This document shows, one piece after another, positions 50,243-58,282 of a DNA stretch of 64,000 bases. Source of the stretch: Solirubrobacter deserti (lineage in GTDB: Bacteria; Actinomycetota; Thermoleophilia; Solirubrobacterales; Solirubrobacteraceae). Position 1 is the first letter of the stretch; each line of letters begins with the position of its first letter. The stretch lies in assembly GCF_003344625.1 (NCBI RefSeq), contig NZ_QPKJ02000001.1:248001-312000 (forward strand). Direction: 5' to 3'. Position numbers and translations under genes: made by a program. The notes under the pieces were generated by a model. It did no database searches and was not told the origin of the DNA. It saw nothing but the letters and a program-made list of their open reading frames with translations.

Positions 50243-51368
50243 GTGTCAACGATGATCGAAAGCCCGCTGGCGCAACTGACCGACGAGGAGATCGACGAGC
50301 TCGCGCGCGAATTCGACGCGATCCACGACGAGGTCTTCGCCGAGCTCGGCGAACGCGACCGGCGCTATATCACGCGCCTGATCCGAGTCCACCGCGAGCT
50401 GGCCGTCCTCGGTCGCGTGCTCCTGTTCGGCGCGCGCTACAAGCCCGCGTGGATCCTGGGCACGGCGACGCTCTCGGTGGCCAAGGTCCTCGAGAACATG
50501 GAGATCGGCCACAACGTGATGCACGGCCAGTGGGACTGGATGCACGACCCGTACATCCACTCCTCCTCCTGGGACTGGGATTCCGCGTCGACGCCCGCGG
50601 CGTGGAAGCACTCGCACAACTACGTCCATCACACGTACACGAACATCCGGGACAAGGACAAGGACCTCGGCTACAAGATCATGCGGATCGACCCGCACCA
50701 GCCGTGGCGCCCGGTCTACCTGCTGCAGCCGGTCTACAACGTCGGGCTGATGGCGTTCTTCGAGTGGGGGTCGCGTTCCACGACCTCGACCTCGACGCGA
50801 TCCGCAGCGGGGAGAAGCCGGTCGCCGAGCTCAAGACCGAGCTGCTCGGGATGGCCCGCAAGGCGGCGAACCAGATCGCCAAGGACTACGTCGCGTATCC
50901 GCTGCTGGCGGGCCGCAAGGGGTTCAAGAGCACGCTCGCGGCGAACTTCACCGCGAACGTGCTGCGCAACGTGTGGGCGCACTCGATCATCTTCTGCGGC
51001 CACTTCCCCGACCAGACCTACACGTTCAGCGAAGCCGAGGTCGCCGACGAGAACCGCGGCCGCTTCTACGTGCGCCAGCTGCTCGGCGCCGCCAACATCG
51101 AGGGCAGTCCGCTGTTTCACGTGATGAGCGGGAACCTCGGCTACCAGGTCGAGCATCACCTGTTCCCCGACATGCCCAGCACGCGCTACTCCGAGATCGC
51201 GCCCAAGGTCAAGGACATCTGCGAGCGCTACCGGCTTCCGTACAACTCCGGTCCGTTCCTCAAGCAGCTGGGCATGTCCAGCGCACGATCCTGCGCCTCG
51301 CCTTCCCCGGCGGGCGTCCGCGGCCGAAGCCCGGGCCATATTCCGCGAACGGACGTTCGAGTGTGTGA
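50243..51368 (+). pseudogene. Fatty acid desaturase gene with two frameshifts
   Basis: The three His boxes of a membrane acyl-lipid desaturase are present but in different frames: GHNVMHGQWDW and HSHNYVHHTYTN in frame from GTG 50243, then a one-base loss in the G run at 50766-50770 (EWGG followed by VAFHDLDLDAIRSGEK in the next frame), then QVEHHLFPDMP, then another loss near 51271-51280 so that VQRTILRLAFPGG ends at the TGA 51366-51368. Restored, it is about 375 residues. As written, translation stops early and lacks the third His box. It needs the adjacent reductase as electron donor. Confidence 0.85.
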
Positions 51369-51389
51369 CCCCGCACACGAGTCGAACGT
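51353..51389. terminator. Long hairpin over the desaturase stop codon
   Basis: ACGTTCGA (51353-51360) pairs exactly with TCGAACGT (51382-51389), and inside it GTGTG (51361-51365) pairs with CACAC (51374-51378), leaving a 3-base bulge. The restored desaturase stop is inside the stem-loop. No T run follows. It is a likely transcription end or mRNA-stabilising hairpin between the desaturase and the DUF892 gene. Confidence 0.6.
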
Positions 51390-51450
51390 GCGTTTGGATG
51401 ACGCGCCCGAAGGGCAGTCTCAAAGCTCGCAATGAGATTGGAGACTCCCC

Positions 51451-52488
51451 ATGGGTCAGTCCGGACAGAGCAAGCAAGAGCAGAAGATCGTGCAGTACCT
51501 CAACGAGGCGCACGCGACCGAGCAGGCGCTCGTCCGCGTCCTGCAGTCGCAGATCGCGATGACGCCGCGCGGCGCCTACCGCAGCGCGCTCGAGACGCAT
51601 CTGCGTGAGACGCGCGAGCATGCTGAGCGCGTCGCCGGTCGCCTGGGCGAGCTCGACCAGGGCTCGAACCCGGTGATGGCCGTCTTCGGCGCCGTCGGCT
51701 CCGTCGCCGGCCAGGTGCTCGCGCTGGGCAAGACGCCGTTCGATCTCGTGCGCGGCTCCGGCGGCGAGGAGAAGGTCCTCAAGAACGCCAAGGACGCCTA
51801 CACGTCGGAGGCGATGGAGATCGCCACCTACACGGTGCTCGAGCACCTCGCGAACGCGGCCGGCGACACGCGGACCGCCAAGCTCGCGGCGTCGATCCGT
51901 GCCGACGAGAAGCGCATGCTGGAGCGCATCGAGCGCGAGCTCCCGAAGCTGACCGCCGCGGTCTTCGGCGCCGAGGTCAAGGGCAAGCCGTCCTACGACG
52001 TGACCGAGACCGGCGCCGCCGACGCCGTCCGCGAGGCCGGCGAGCAGACCAAGGCTACGGCGCGCAAGGCCGCGGCCGCCACCAAGCGCACCACACGCCA
52101 GGCCCGCAAGGTCCCGGGCGTCGTGCAGGCTGAGGGACAGGTCAAGGGCGCCGTCGCGGGCGAGGACAACCTGCCGATCGCGCGCTATGACTCGCTCACC
52201 GCCGACGAGATCACCAGCCGCCTGCCCGAGCTGTCCCAGATCGACCTCGCGAAGGTCGACTCGTATGAGCGGCGCGAGCGCAGCCGCAGCACGGTGCTCA
52301 ACCGCATCGACACGCTGCGCGGCAACGAGCCGTGGCCCGGCTACGACGAGCTCAACGTCGCCGACATCCAGTCGCGGCTGGCCGACGGCGACGACGACGT
52401 CGCCGAGCAGGTCCGCGCGTACGAGCGCGCCCACAAGAACCGCGCGGGCGTCGTGCAGAGCGCCGAGCGCGAGCTCAGCAACGCCTGA
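51451..52488 (+). CDS. DUF892 (YciF-like) ferritin-fold protein with helical extension
   Basis: This 345-residue protein has an N-terminal DUF892 ferritin-like four-helix domain (about 10-175; IVQYLNEAHATEQALVRVLQ, LETHLRETREHAERVAGRL, TYTVLEHLANAAGDTRTAKL, IRADEKRMLERIERELPKL with Glu/His metal-ligand candidates) and a Lys/Ala-rich linker followed by a second helical domain (about 235-345; YDSLTADEITSRLPELSQID and YDELNVADIQSRLADGDDDV are two copies of one repeat). It is expressed in stress or envelope contexts in other Actinomycetota. TTGGAGA precedes the ATG. Confidence 0.88.
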   Translation: MGQSGQSKQEQKIVQYLNEAHATEQALVRVLQSQIAMTPRGAYRSALETHLRETREHAERVAGRLGELDQGSNPVMAVFGAVGSVAGQVLALGKTPFDLVRGSGGEEKVLKNAKDAYTSEAMEIATYTVLEHLANAAGDTRTAKLAASIRADEKRMLERIERELPKLTAAVFGAEVKGKPSYDVTETGAADAVREAGEQTKATARKAAAATKRTTRQARKVPGVVQAEGQVKGAVAGEDNLPIARYDSLTADEITSRLPELSQIDLAKVDSYERRERSRSTVLNRIDTLRGNEPWPGYDELNVADIQSRLADGDDDVAEQVRAYERAHKNRAGVVQSAERELSNA

Positions 52489-52661
52489 GGGCGGCTGGCG
52501 GTGGCCAGGGCTGAAATGTCAGCGTGCAGACAAACCGGAACGTCGTCTGCTGGGGCGGAATGCGTGATCGCCGCCCCATCGCAAGGATTCTCCACGGGTA
52601 AGGATCTCCTGGATAGAACCGCGGCGCTGGTGGTTCGTCCTCACGATCCGATGGAGGTCTC

Positions 52662-54386
52662 ATGCCGCCCAAGAAGCCTCGCGCGAGCAAGCGCAGCGCG
52701 AGTACGAAGGCCTCGGCGTTCCCGGATTTGATCTACGCGCAGGCGTCGCCGCGCTCGATCGGCGGCGGCTCGCTGTTCGACGCGGGGTCCACCGTCACGG
52801 CGGCCAACGTCGGCGCGTACGTGTCCGACGCCCGCGTGCTGCAGGCGGCGGTGACGCGGCTGCAGGAGGCGGGGTTCCGGGTGCTGCAGGTGGCGCCGAC
52901 GACGATCAACATCGCCGCGCCGCGGGAGACGTACGAGGAGGCGTTCGGGACGACGCTCGTCACGGAGGAGCGGGAGGTCCTCAAGCCGGGCCAGAACCAG
53001 GACACCGCGACGTACATCGACTGCCCGGAGACGGCGCAGTCCGGGCTCATCGACGTGGCCTCGAGCCGGTTCGCAGACGTGCTCGAAGGGGTGGCGATCG
53101 AAGAGCCGATGTACCCGATGCAGAACGCGTTCGCGCCGCTGAAGTCGTACTGGCATCTGCGGGTGCCGGGGGACGTGTCGCTCGGCGTGAACGCCGACCG
53201 CGCGCACCGGGCGGGGGTGACGGGGCGCAACGTGAAGCTGGTGATGGTCGACTCGGGCTGGTTCGCGCACCCGTACTTCACCCAGCGCGGGTACCGGTCC
53301 TCGCCCGTGGTGCTCGGGCCAGCGGCGGTCAACCCCGCGGCCGACGAGAGCGGGCACGGCACCGGCGAGTCCGCCAACGCGTTCGCGGTCGCGCCGGACA
53401 TCGACTTCACGATGGTGAAGATCAACTTCGTCAACTCCGTCGGCGCGTTCAACGCGGCGGTGAACCTCGCGCCGCACATCATCTCGTGCTCGTGGGGCTC
53501 GAGTCAGCCGAACGGGCCGCTCAGCGCGGCCAACCAGGCGCTGGCGGCGGCCATCTCGGCGGCGGTCGCGGGCGGGATCATCGTCGTCTTCAGCGCCGGA
53601 AACGGGCACTGGGGCTTCCCGGGCCAACATCCGGACGTGATCTCGGCGGGCGGCGTGTTCCTGCAGGCAGACGGCTCGACGCGCGCGTCGGACTACGCCA
53701 GCGGCTTCCAGAGCAACATCTATCCGGGGCGCGGCGTGCCGGACGCGTCCGGGCTGGTCGGCATGCGGCCGGGCGCGAAGTACATCATGCTGCCGGTCGA
53801 GGGCGGCGACGCCATCGACGTCGACGGCTCCGGCGGCACGCACCCGAACGGCGACGAGACGACCAACAACGACGGCTGGGCGGCGTTCAGCGGGACCTCG
53901 GCCGCGGCGCCGCAGATCGCCGGCGTCTGCGCACTCATCCGGGAGGCCTGCGGGCGGCTCACGCCCGCCGAGGTCAAGGACGTGATCCGGCGCACGGCGC
54001 GCGACGTCACCGCCGGCCGCAACCACCCCAACTTCAACCATCCCGCCGGAGCCGGGTACGACCTGGCGACGGGCGCGGGGCTCGTCGACGCCCACCGCGC
54101 GGTGCTGATGGCGCGGGTGCGGTGCCTGCGGGCGATCGGGCCGGTTCCGATCACGCCGGGGCCGATCGTGGGGCCCCAGCCCATCGGCCCGCAGCCGATC
54201 AACCCAGGCCCGATCGGGCCGCAGCCGATCGGCCCGGGCCCGATCGGCCCGCAGCCCATCGGCCCGGGGCCCGGCCCGATCAACCCGGGCCCTATCGGGC
54301 CCGCGGGCCATCAGGGCCTGTCGGCCGAGGACGCGGACGCGATCGAGGAGCTGCTCGTCAACGATGAGATCGACTTCGGCGAGTGA
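52662..54386 (+). CDS. Subtilisin-like protease with N-terminal prodomain and Pro-Ile-Gly-Pro tail
   Basis: This 574-residue S8-fold serine protease has catalytic residues Asp197 (VMVDSGW), His232 (SGHGT) and Ser413 (SGTSAAAPQ). Residues about 45-135 form a propeptide-like domain (LQEAGFRVLQ...INIAAPRETYEEAFG). There is no signal peptide; the N-terminus is basic (PPKKPRASKRS), so it acts inside the cell or leaves by an unusual route. Residues about 495-548 form a repeat tail with ten Pro-Ile steps (PIGPQPIGPGP type) and the end is acidic (SAEDADAIEELLVNDEIDFG). Its last 23 bases overlap a RiPP-type radical SAM gene. A GGAGG lies 4 bases before the ATG. Confidence 0.9.
   Translation: MPPKKPRASKRSASTKASAFPDLIYAQASPRSIGGGSLFDAGSTVTAANVGAYVSDARVLQAAVTRLQEAGFRVLQVAPTTINIAAPRETYEEAFGTTLVTEEREVLKPGQNQDTATYIDCPETAQSGLIDVASSRFADVLEGVAIEEPMYPMQNAFAPLKSYWHLRVPGDVSLGVNADRAHRAGVTGRNVKLVMVDSGWFAHPYFTQRGYRSSPVVLGPAAVNPAADESGHGTGESANAFAVAPDIDFTMVKINFVNSVGAFNAAVNLAPHIISCSWGSSQPNGPLSAANQALAAAISAAVAGGIIVVFSAGNGHWGFPGQHPDVISAGGVFLQADGSTRASDYASGFQSNIYPGRGVPDASGLVGMRPGAKYIMLPVEGGDAIDVDGSGGTHPNGDETTNNDGWAAFSGTSAAAPQIAGVCALIREACGRLTPAEVKDVIRRTARDVTAGRNHPNFNHPAGAGYDLATGAGLVDAHRAVLMARVRCLRAIGPVPITPGPIVGPQPIGPQPINPGPIGPQPIGPGPIGPQPIGPGPGPINPGPIGPAGHQGLSAEDADAIEELLVNDEIDFGE
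54136..54306 (+). repeat. Coding repeat for the (G/Q)-P-I-(G/N)-P tail
   Basis: About 170 bases of imperfect tandem repeat, with units of CCGATCGGCCCG and CAGCCGATC type, encode ten Pro-Ile-containing steps in the protease tail: PIT, PIV, PIG, PIN, PIG, PIG, PIG, PIG, PIN, PIG. The units alternate GPIGP and QPIGP. The DNA repeat could expand or contract by slippage, changing tail length without changing frame because units are multiples of three. Confidence 0.85.
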
Positions 54387-56253
54387 CCCCGCGCCACCGC
54401 GGGTGCTGTTGGTCAGCGCGCCGTTCGCGGCGCTGGAGCGCCCGTCGCTCGGGCTCGGCCTGCTGCAGGCCGAGCTGGAGGCGGCGGGCATCCCGTGCGA
54501 GACCCGCTATCTCGCGTTCCCGTTCGCGGACCTGATCGGCCTGCGCGAGTACCAGTGGGTCTCGAGCGAGCTGCCGTATACGGCGTTCGCCGGCGACTGG
54601 CTGTTCACGGCCGCCCTGTATGGCCCGCGGCCAGCGGCGGACGCGGCGTACGTCGAGCGCGTCCTCACGCGCGAGTGGGGGCTCGACGAAACGGCGGTCC
54701 GCCGCCTGCTGCGCCTGCGGGCCTACTGCGAGCCGTACCTGACCCACTGCGTGCAGACGGTCGACTGGGACGCCTACGACGTCGTCGGCTTCACGTCCAC
54801 GTTCGAGCAGAACATCGCCTCGCTCGCGCTGGCGCGGCGGGTCAAGCAGCACCACCCGCACCTGACGATCGCGTTCGGCGGCGCGAACTGGGAAGCGGAG
54901 ATGGGCCGCGAGCTGCACCGCCGCTTCCGCTTCGTCGACCTCGTGTGCTCCGGCGAGGCCGACCGCTCGTTCCCGGCCGTGCTCGCCGCGCTTCACGGCG
55001 ACCTCGGCCACGTGCGCGGGATCGTCCACCGCGCCGGCGGAACGTCGACCGCCACCGCGCCCGCGCCGCTGCTACACGACCTCGACGCGCTGCCGTACCC
55101 CGACTATGACCCGTTCCTGCGCGACCAGCAGGCCAGCCCGAGCGCCGCCGGGCTGACGCCGACGCTGCTGCTCGAGACGGGCCGCGGGTGCTGGTGGGGC
55201 GCCCGCTCGCACTGCACGTTCTGCGGCCTGAACGGCAACTCGATGGCGTTCCGCTCCAAGTCGGCGGACCGCGCGCTGGCGGAGATCCTGCACCTCGGCG
55301 AGCGCTACGGGACGACGCAGTTCAATGTCGTCGACAACATCCTCGACATGGAGTACTTCAAGACGCTCCTGCCGCGGCTGGCGCTCGAGCACCCCGGGCT
55401 CTCGCTCTTCTACGAGGTCAAGGCGAACCTCTCCAACGAGCAGCTCGCGCTGCTGGCGGCCGCGGGCGTCCGGCGCATCCAACCCGGCATCGAGAGCCTC
55501 AACGACCACGTGCTCAAGCTGATGCGCAAAGGCACCACCGCGCTGCAGAACGTGCAGCTGCTCAAGTGGTGCCGTGAGCACGGCATCCGCGCCGAGTGGA
55601 ACGTCCTCTACGGGTTCCCCGGGGAGACCGCCGCCGACTACGCCGCCATGCTGGAGCTGATGGAGCGCATCCGGTTCCTGGACCCGCCGAGCGCGTACGG
55701 ACCCGTGCGCCTGGACCGCTTTGCGCCCTACCACGACGACCCCGCCGCGTTCGACCTGCAGAACGTCCGGCCGCTGGTCCCGTACCGGTTCCTGTATCCG
55801 TTCCCGGACGAGGCGCTGATGCGGATCGCCTACTACTTCGACTACGACCACGCGGACGGGCGCCGCCCGGACGCCTACGCACGCGCCGTGATGGCCGCGG
55901 TCGACCGCTGGCAGCGCGAGCCCCGGCGCGGCGCGCTCTGGCGCGTCCCCGGCGGAGACGGCACCACGACGGTCGTCGCGGAGCATCCGTCCGGCGCGCG
56001 CCACGCGACCGAGCTCACTGGCTGGGAGGCGTGCGCCTACGACGCGTGCGACCGCGTCCGCTCGCGCGCCGGGCTGCTGCGCGAGCCGTGGGCCGAGAGC
56101 GTCGGCGCCGACGCGGTCGAGACGTTCCTGCGCCGCAGCGTCGGCGAAGGCTCGATGGTGCGAGACGGCGACCGCTTCCTCAGCCTGGCCGTGACCGTCC
56201 CCGCGCGCGCGTGGGCGCCGAGCGCCGCGGACGAGCTCGCGGCGACGGCATGA
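54364..56253 (+). CDS. B12-dependent radical SAM protein, RiPP-maturation C-methyltransferase type
   Basis: This 629-residue enzyme has an N-terminal cobalamin-binding region (about 10-210; VLLVSAPFAALERPSLGLGL, VVGFTSTFEQNIASLALARR, FGGANWEAEMG), a radical SAM core (about 265-470) and a C-terminal region of about 150 residues. The 4Fe-4S motif is CWWGARSHCTFC, Cys276, Cys284 and Cys287 in a CX7CX2C spacing followed by GLNGNSMAFRSKS, the hallmark of the RiPP maturation radical SAM C-methyltransferase family. It would methylate unreactive carbons of a peptide or protein. It overlaps the protease gene by 23 bases and the next gene by ATGA, so all three are co-translated. No classical precursor peptide gene is seen. 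Confidence 0.93.
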   Translation: MRSTSASDPAPPRVLLVSAPFAALERPSLGLGLLQAELEAAGIPCETRYLAFPFADLIGLREYQWVSSELPYTAFAGDWLFTAALYGPRPAADAAYVERVLTREWGLDETAVRRLLRLRAYCEPYLTHCVQTVDWDAYDVVGFTSTFEQNIASLALARRVKQHHPHLTIAFGGANWEAEMGRELHRRFRFVDLVCSGEADRSFPAVLAALHGDLGHVRGIVHRAGGTSTATAPAPLLHDLDALPYPDYDPFLRDQQASPSAAGLTPTLLLETGRGCWWGARSHCTFCGLNGNSMAFRSKSADRALAEILHLGERYGTTQFNVVDNILDMEYFKTLLPRLALEHPGLSLFYEVKANLSNEQLALLAAAGVRRIQPGIESLNDHVLKLMRKGTTALQNVQLLKWCREHGIRAEWNVLYGFPGETAADYAAMLELMERIRFLDPPSAYGPVRLDRFAPYHDDPAAFDLQNVRPLVPYRFLYPFPDEALMRIAYYFDYDHADGRRPDAYARAVMAAVDRWQREPRRGALWRVPGGDGTTTVVAEHPSGARHATELTGWEACAYDACDRVRSRAGLLREPWAESVGADAVETFLRRSVGEGSMVRDGDRFLSLAVTVPARAWAPSAADELAATA

Positions 56254-56534
56254 GCGTCGCCGCCGTCCTCGTCGTCCTGCGCGCCGACACCGAGACGGGC
56301 GAGCGCATTCGCCTGTGGTTCGAGCAGGCCGGCTTCACGGCCGGCCCGCTCGTGGGCATCTCGTTCTCCGTCGAGGCTCCGCGCGAGCTGCTGGAGGAGC
56401 GGTTCCCCGACTTCGCCGGCAACGAGGGCACCGGCGCGGAGCTGCGCCTGGACCGGCTGCCGGGCGACGTCGCCGCCGACGTGCAGGCCGTCGTCAGCGA
56501 GGCGCCGCCCGACTTCGGGCCGACGAGCTACTAG
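56250..56534 (+). CDS. 94-residue stand-alone protein resembling the protease prodomain
   Basis: This small protein has FEQAGFTAGPLVGISFSVEA, then PRELLEERFPDF. Aligned without gaps to the protease N-terminus, the pattern AGF - 13 residues - APRE - 2 residues - EE - 1 residue - F matches exactly (AGF27-29 and APRE43-46 here; AGF70-72 and APRE86-89 in the protease). It may therefore share the propeptide fold and act as an inhibitor, folding aid or recognition element for the protease or the radical SAM enzyme. The C-terminus is acidic (VSEAPPDFGPTSY). The ATG overlaps the radical SAM stop; its TAG shares a CTAG with the convergent gene. Confidence 0.78.
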   Translation: MSVAAVLVVLRADTETGERIRLWFEQAGFTAGPLVGISFSVEAPRELLEERFPDFAGNEGTGAELRLDRLPGDVAADVQAVVSEAPPDFGPTSY

Positions 56535-56968
56535 GAGAGGGTCTTCGCGGCGGAGCGGAACTTCTTGACCGCGCTCGCGAGCGTCTTGGCCGCGGACTTG
56601 ATCTTCGACTTGCTCTTGTCGCCGATCGCGTCGGCGAGCTTGTTGAGGCCGTTGATGTAGGTCTCGCTTGCGTCGACCAGCTTCTTCTGCGCGGTCTTCA
56701 TCTGCTGCGACTCGGGCGTCTCGGCGTCGATCTTGTCGTGGAAGCGCTGGACGGCGGGGATCAGCTTCTCCGTCTCGGTCTTGGCGTCCTGCAGCTGCGC
56801 TTCGGTCTCGAGGTCGTCCGCGACGTTCTTCTCGTAGCGATCCTCGGCCTTGCTGAGCCGCTTCGCCTCGCGCTTGACCGTGGACTTGAACGACGCGTCG
56901 CTCGCCTGCGCGGCGGCGGGAGCGAACAGGAAGGCAAGGGCAAGACCGACAACCAACGACAACCGCAT
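56531..56968 (-). CDS. Secreted Lys-rich coiled-coil protein
   Basis: This 145-residue protein has a signal peptide (about residues 1-22, LVVGLALAFLFAPAAAQA) and a mature part that is almost wholly helical and rich in Lys, Ala, Glu and Asp (KREAKRLSKAEDRYEKNVAD, LADAIGDKSKSKIKSAAKTL), consistent with a coiled coil or helical bundle. It has no Cys in the mature part. I do not recognise the family. GGAGGA lies 8 bases before the ATG. Whether it is linked to the convergent radical SAM operon is unknown. Confidence 0.85.
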   Translation of the reverse strand: MRLSLVVGLALAFLFAPAAAQASDASFKSTVKREAKRLSKAEDRYEKNVADDLETEAQLQDAKTETEKLIPAVQRFHDKIDAETPESQQMKTAQKKLVDASETYINGLNKLADAIGDKSKSKIKSAAKTLASAVKKFRSAAKTLS

Positions 56969-57052
56969 GGAAGTTCCTCCGGAGAAGCCGTGATAGGGAC
57001 GCCGGATTGGCTACCCGTCGCTTGATCCGGTAAACGGCTCAGAAGTGCGGAG

Positions 57053-57718
57053 TCAGCTCCGCCCACTACCCGGCCGCACCAGCCCGGTCTCGTAGGCCAT
57101 CACGACGGCCTGCACGCGGGAGGCGACGCCGAGCTTGGACAGCATGCGGGTGACGTGCGACTTGACCGTCGTCTCGCTCAAGAACAGCTCGCGCCCCATC
57201 TCGGCGTTCGACATCCCGCGGGCGAGCAGCCCGAGGATCTCGCGCTCACGCGGCGTCAGCCCGTCCAGGCGGCCGCGCACCTCCGGGTCGAAGTCCGGCC
57301 GCGCGAGGAAGTGCTCGACCAGCCGCGTCGTGATCGCCGGATCGAGCAGCGACTCGCCGCCGGCCACGGTGCGCACCGCCTCGGCCAGGCGCTCGCCGCT
57401 CGTCGACTTGAGCAAGAAGCCCGCGGCCCCGGCGCGCAACGCGCGGTAGACGTACTCGTCGCGGTCGAAGGTGGTGATCACGAGGATGCGGGCGCGCGTG
57501 CCGGACGCCAGCAGCCGCTTGGTCGCCTCCAGCCCGTCCAGCCGCGGCATGCGGATGTCCATCAACACCACGTCCGGATGGGTGCGCAGGGTCTCGTCGA
57601 CGGCCTCGACGCCGTCGGACGCCTCGGCCACGACCTCGATGTCGTCCTCGGCCTCGAGGATGGCCCGCAGGCCGCCGCGCAGGAGGGCCTGGTCATCGGC
57701 GATCAGGACCTTGATCAC
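57053..57718 (-). CDS. NarL/LuxR-family response regulator
   Basis: This 221-residue two-component regulator has a receiver domain (about 1-120; IADDQALLRGGLRAILEAED, phospho-acceptor Asp54 in LMDIRMPRLDG, switch Thr in VITTFD, Lys in GFLLKSTSGE) and a C-terminal LuxR helix-turn-helix (about 150-215; LTPREREILGLLARGMSNAE, SETTVKSHVTRMLSKLGV). It starts at GTG 57718, overlapping the stop of the upstream kinase-like gene (GTGA). The two intact kinases encoded divergently at 58283-61987 are the likely phosphate donors. Confidence 0.94.
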   Translation of the reverse strand: MIKVLIADDQALLRGGLRAILEAEDDIEVVAEASDGVEAVDETLRTHPDVVLMDIRMPRLDGLEATKRLLASGTRARILVITTFDRDEYVYRALRAGAAGFLLKSTSGERLAEAVRTVAGGESLLDPAITTRLVEHFLARPDFDPEVRGRLDGLTPREREILGLLARGMSNAEMGRELFLSETTVKSHVTRMLSKLGVASRVQAVVMAYETGLVRPGSGRS

Positions 57719-58212
57719 GCTTCGAGGGGCAGCTTGATCGCCCATCCGTCGGCGCCGCGGCGTCGGACGCTCCCCGCGCACGGCCGCACGAACGCGCGCA
57801 GCGCGGCCTCGTCGCGCGCGTCGACCTCGCCCCGGCAGCGGATCTCGAGCCAGGCCTCGTCGACCGTGAACGTGAGCTCGGACCCGGCGAGCAGCTCGAC
57901 GCAGCGGTACGCGCACAGGGCGACGCCGCCGGGCAGCGGCGTCACCACCCCGGGGACGTCGCTCGGCGCGGGAGCGAGCGCGAGCGGCGTGCCGTCGTCG
58001 AGCAGCCGCGCGAGCCGGCGCAGCTCGTCCATCGCCTCGGCGGTGAGCCCGCGGACGGCCTGGATCGCGCGCGCCACGCCGGAGCTCGCGGCGTCGTCGA
58101 GCATCCGCTCGGCCACGGCGGCCTGGATCTGTATGGCAGCGATGCGGTGGGCGATCAGGTCGTTGAGGTCAGCCGCCAGTGAGAGTCGCGGACCGGAGGG
58201 AAGGCGCGTCAC
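57715..58212 (-). CDS. Histidine-kinase-like protein lacking the phosphoacceptor His
   Basis: This protein of about 165 residues corresponds to the HisKA_3 plus ATPase part of NarX/DesK-type kinases but is degenerate. Where the neighbours have RELHDLVGHALTAVAIQAG, it has ADLNDLIAHRIAAIQIQAA: the phosphoacceptor His is Asn (residue 17). The ATPase half lacks the N-box (EALTNAAKHA in the neighbours) and the glycine boxes. It has no sensor or membrane segment. GTG 58212 is preferred over GTG 58251. It is coupled to the response regulator gene, so it may modulate that regulator rather than phosphorylate it. Confidence 0.78.
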   Translation of the reverse strand: MTRLPSGPRLSLAADLNDLIAHRIAAIQIQAAVAERMLDDAASSGVARAIQAVRGLTAEAMDELRRLARLLDDGTPLALAPAPSDVPGVVTPLPGGVALCAYRCVELLAGSELTFTVDEAWLEIRCRGEVDARDEAALRAFVRPCAGSVRRRGADGWAIKLPLEA

Positions 58213-58282
58213 GGGTCCCGACGCTAGAGCACACAACCGTTGTCCACCCACACCAAAAGGTGGATGTCAGGCCCTCTTTCGG

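Noticed and set aside
54136..54306. CRISPR or non-coding satellite from the short repeats
   Set aside because: Units are imperfect, have no spacers and keep the protease frame; this is a coding Pro-Ile-Gly repeat.
57155..58282. Upstream extension of the first histidine kinase frame across the regulator and pseudo-kinase genes
   Set aside because: The extended part is low-complexity antisense of two real genes; ATG 58283 gives the normal membrane N-terminus.
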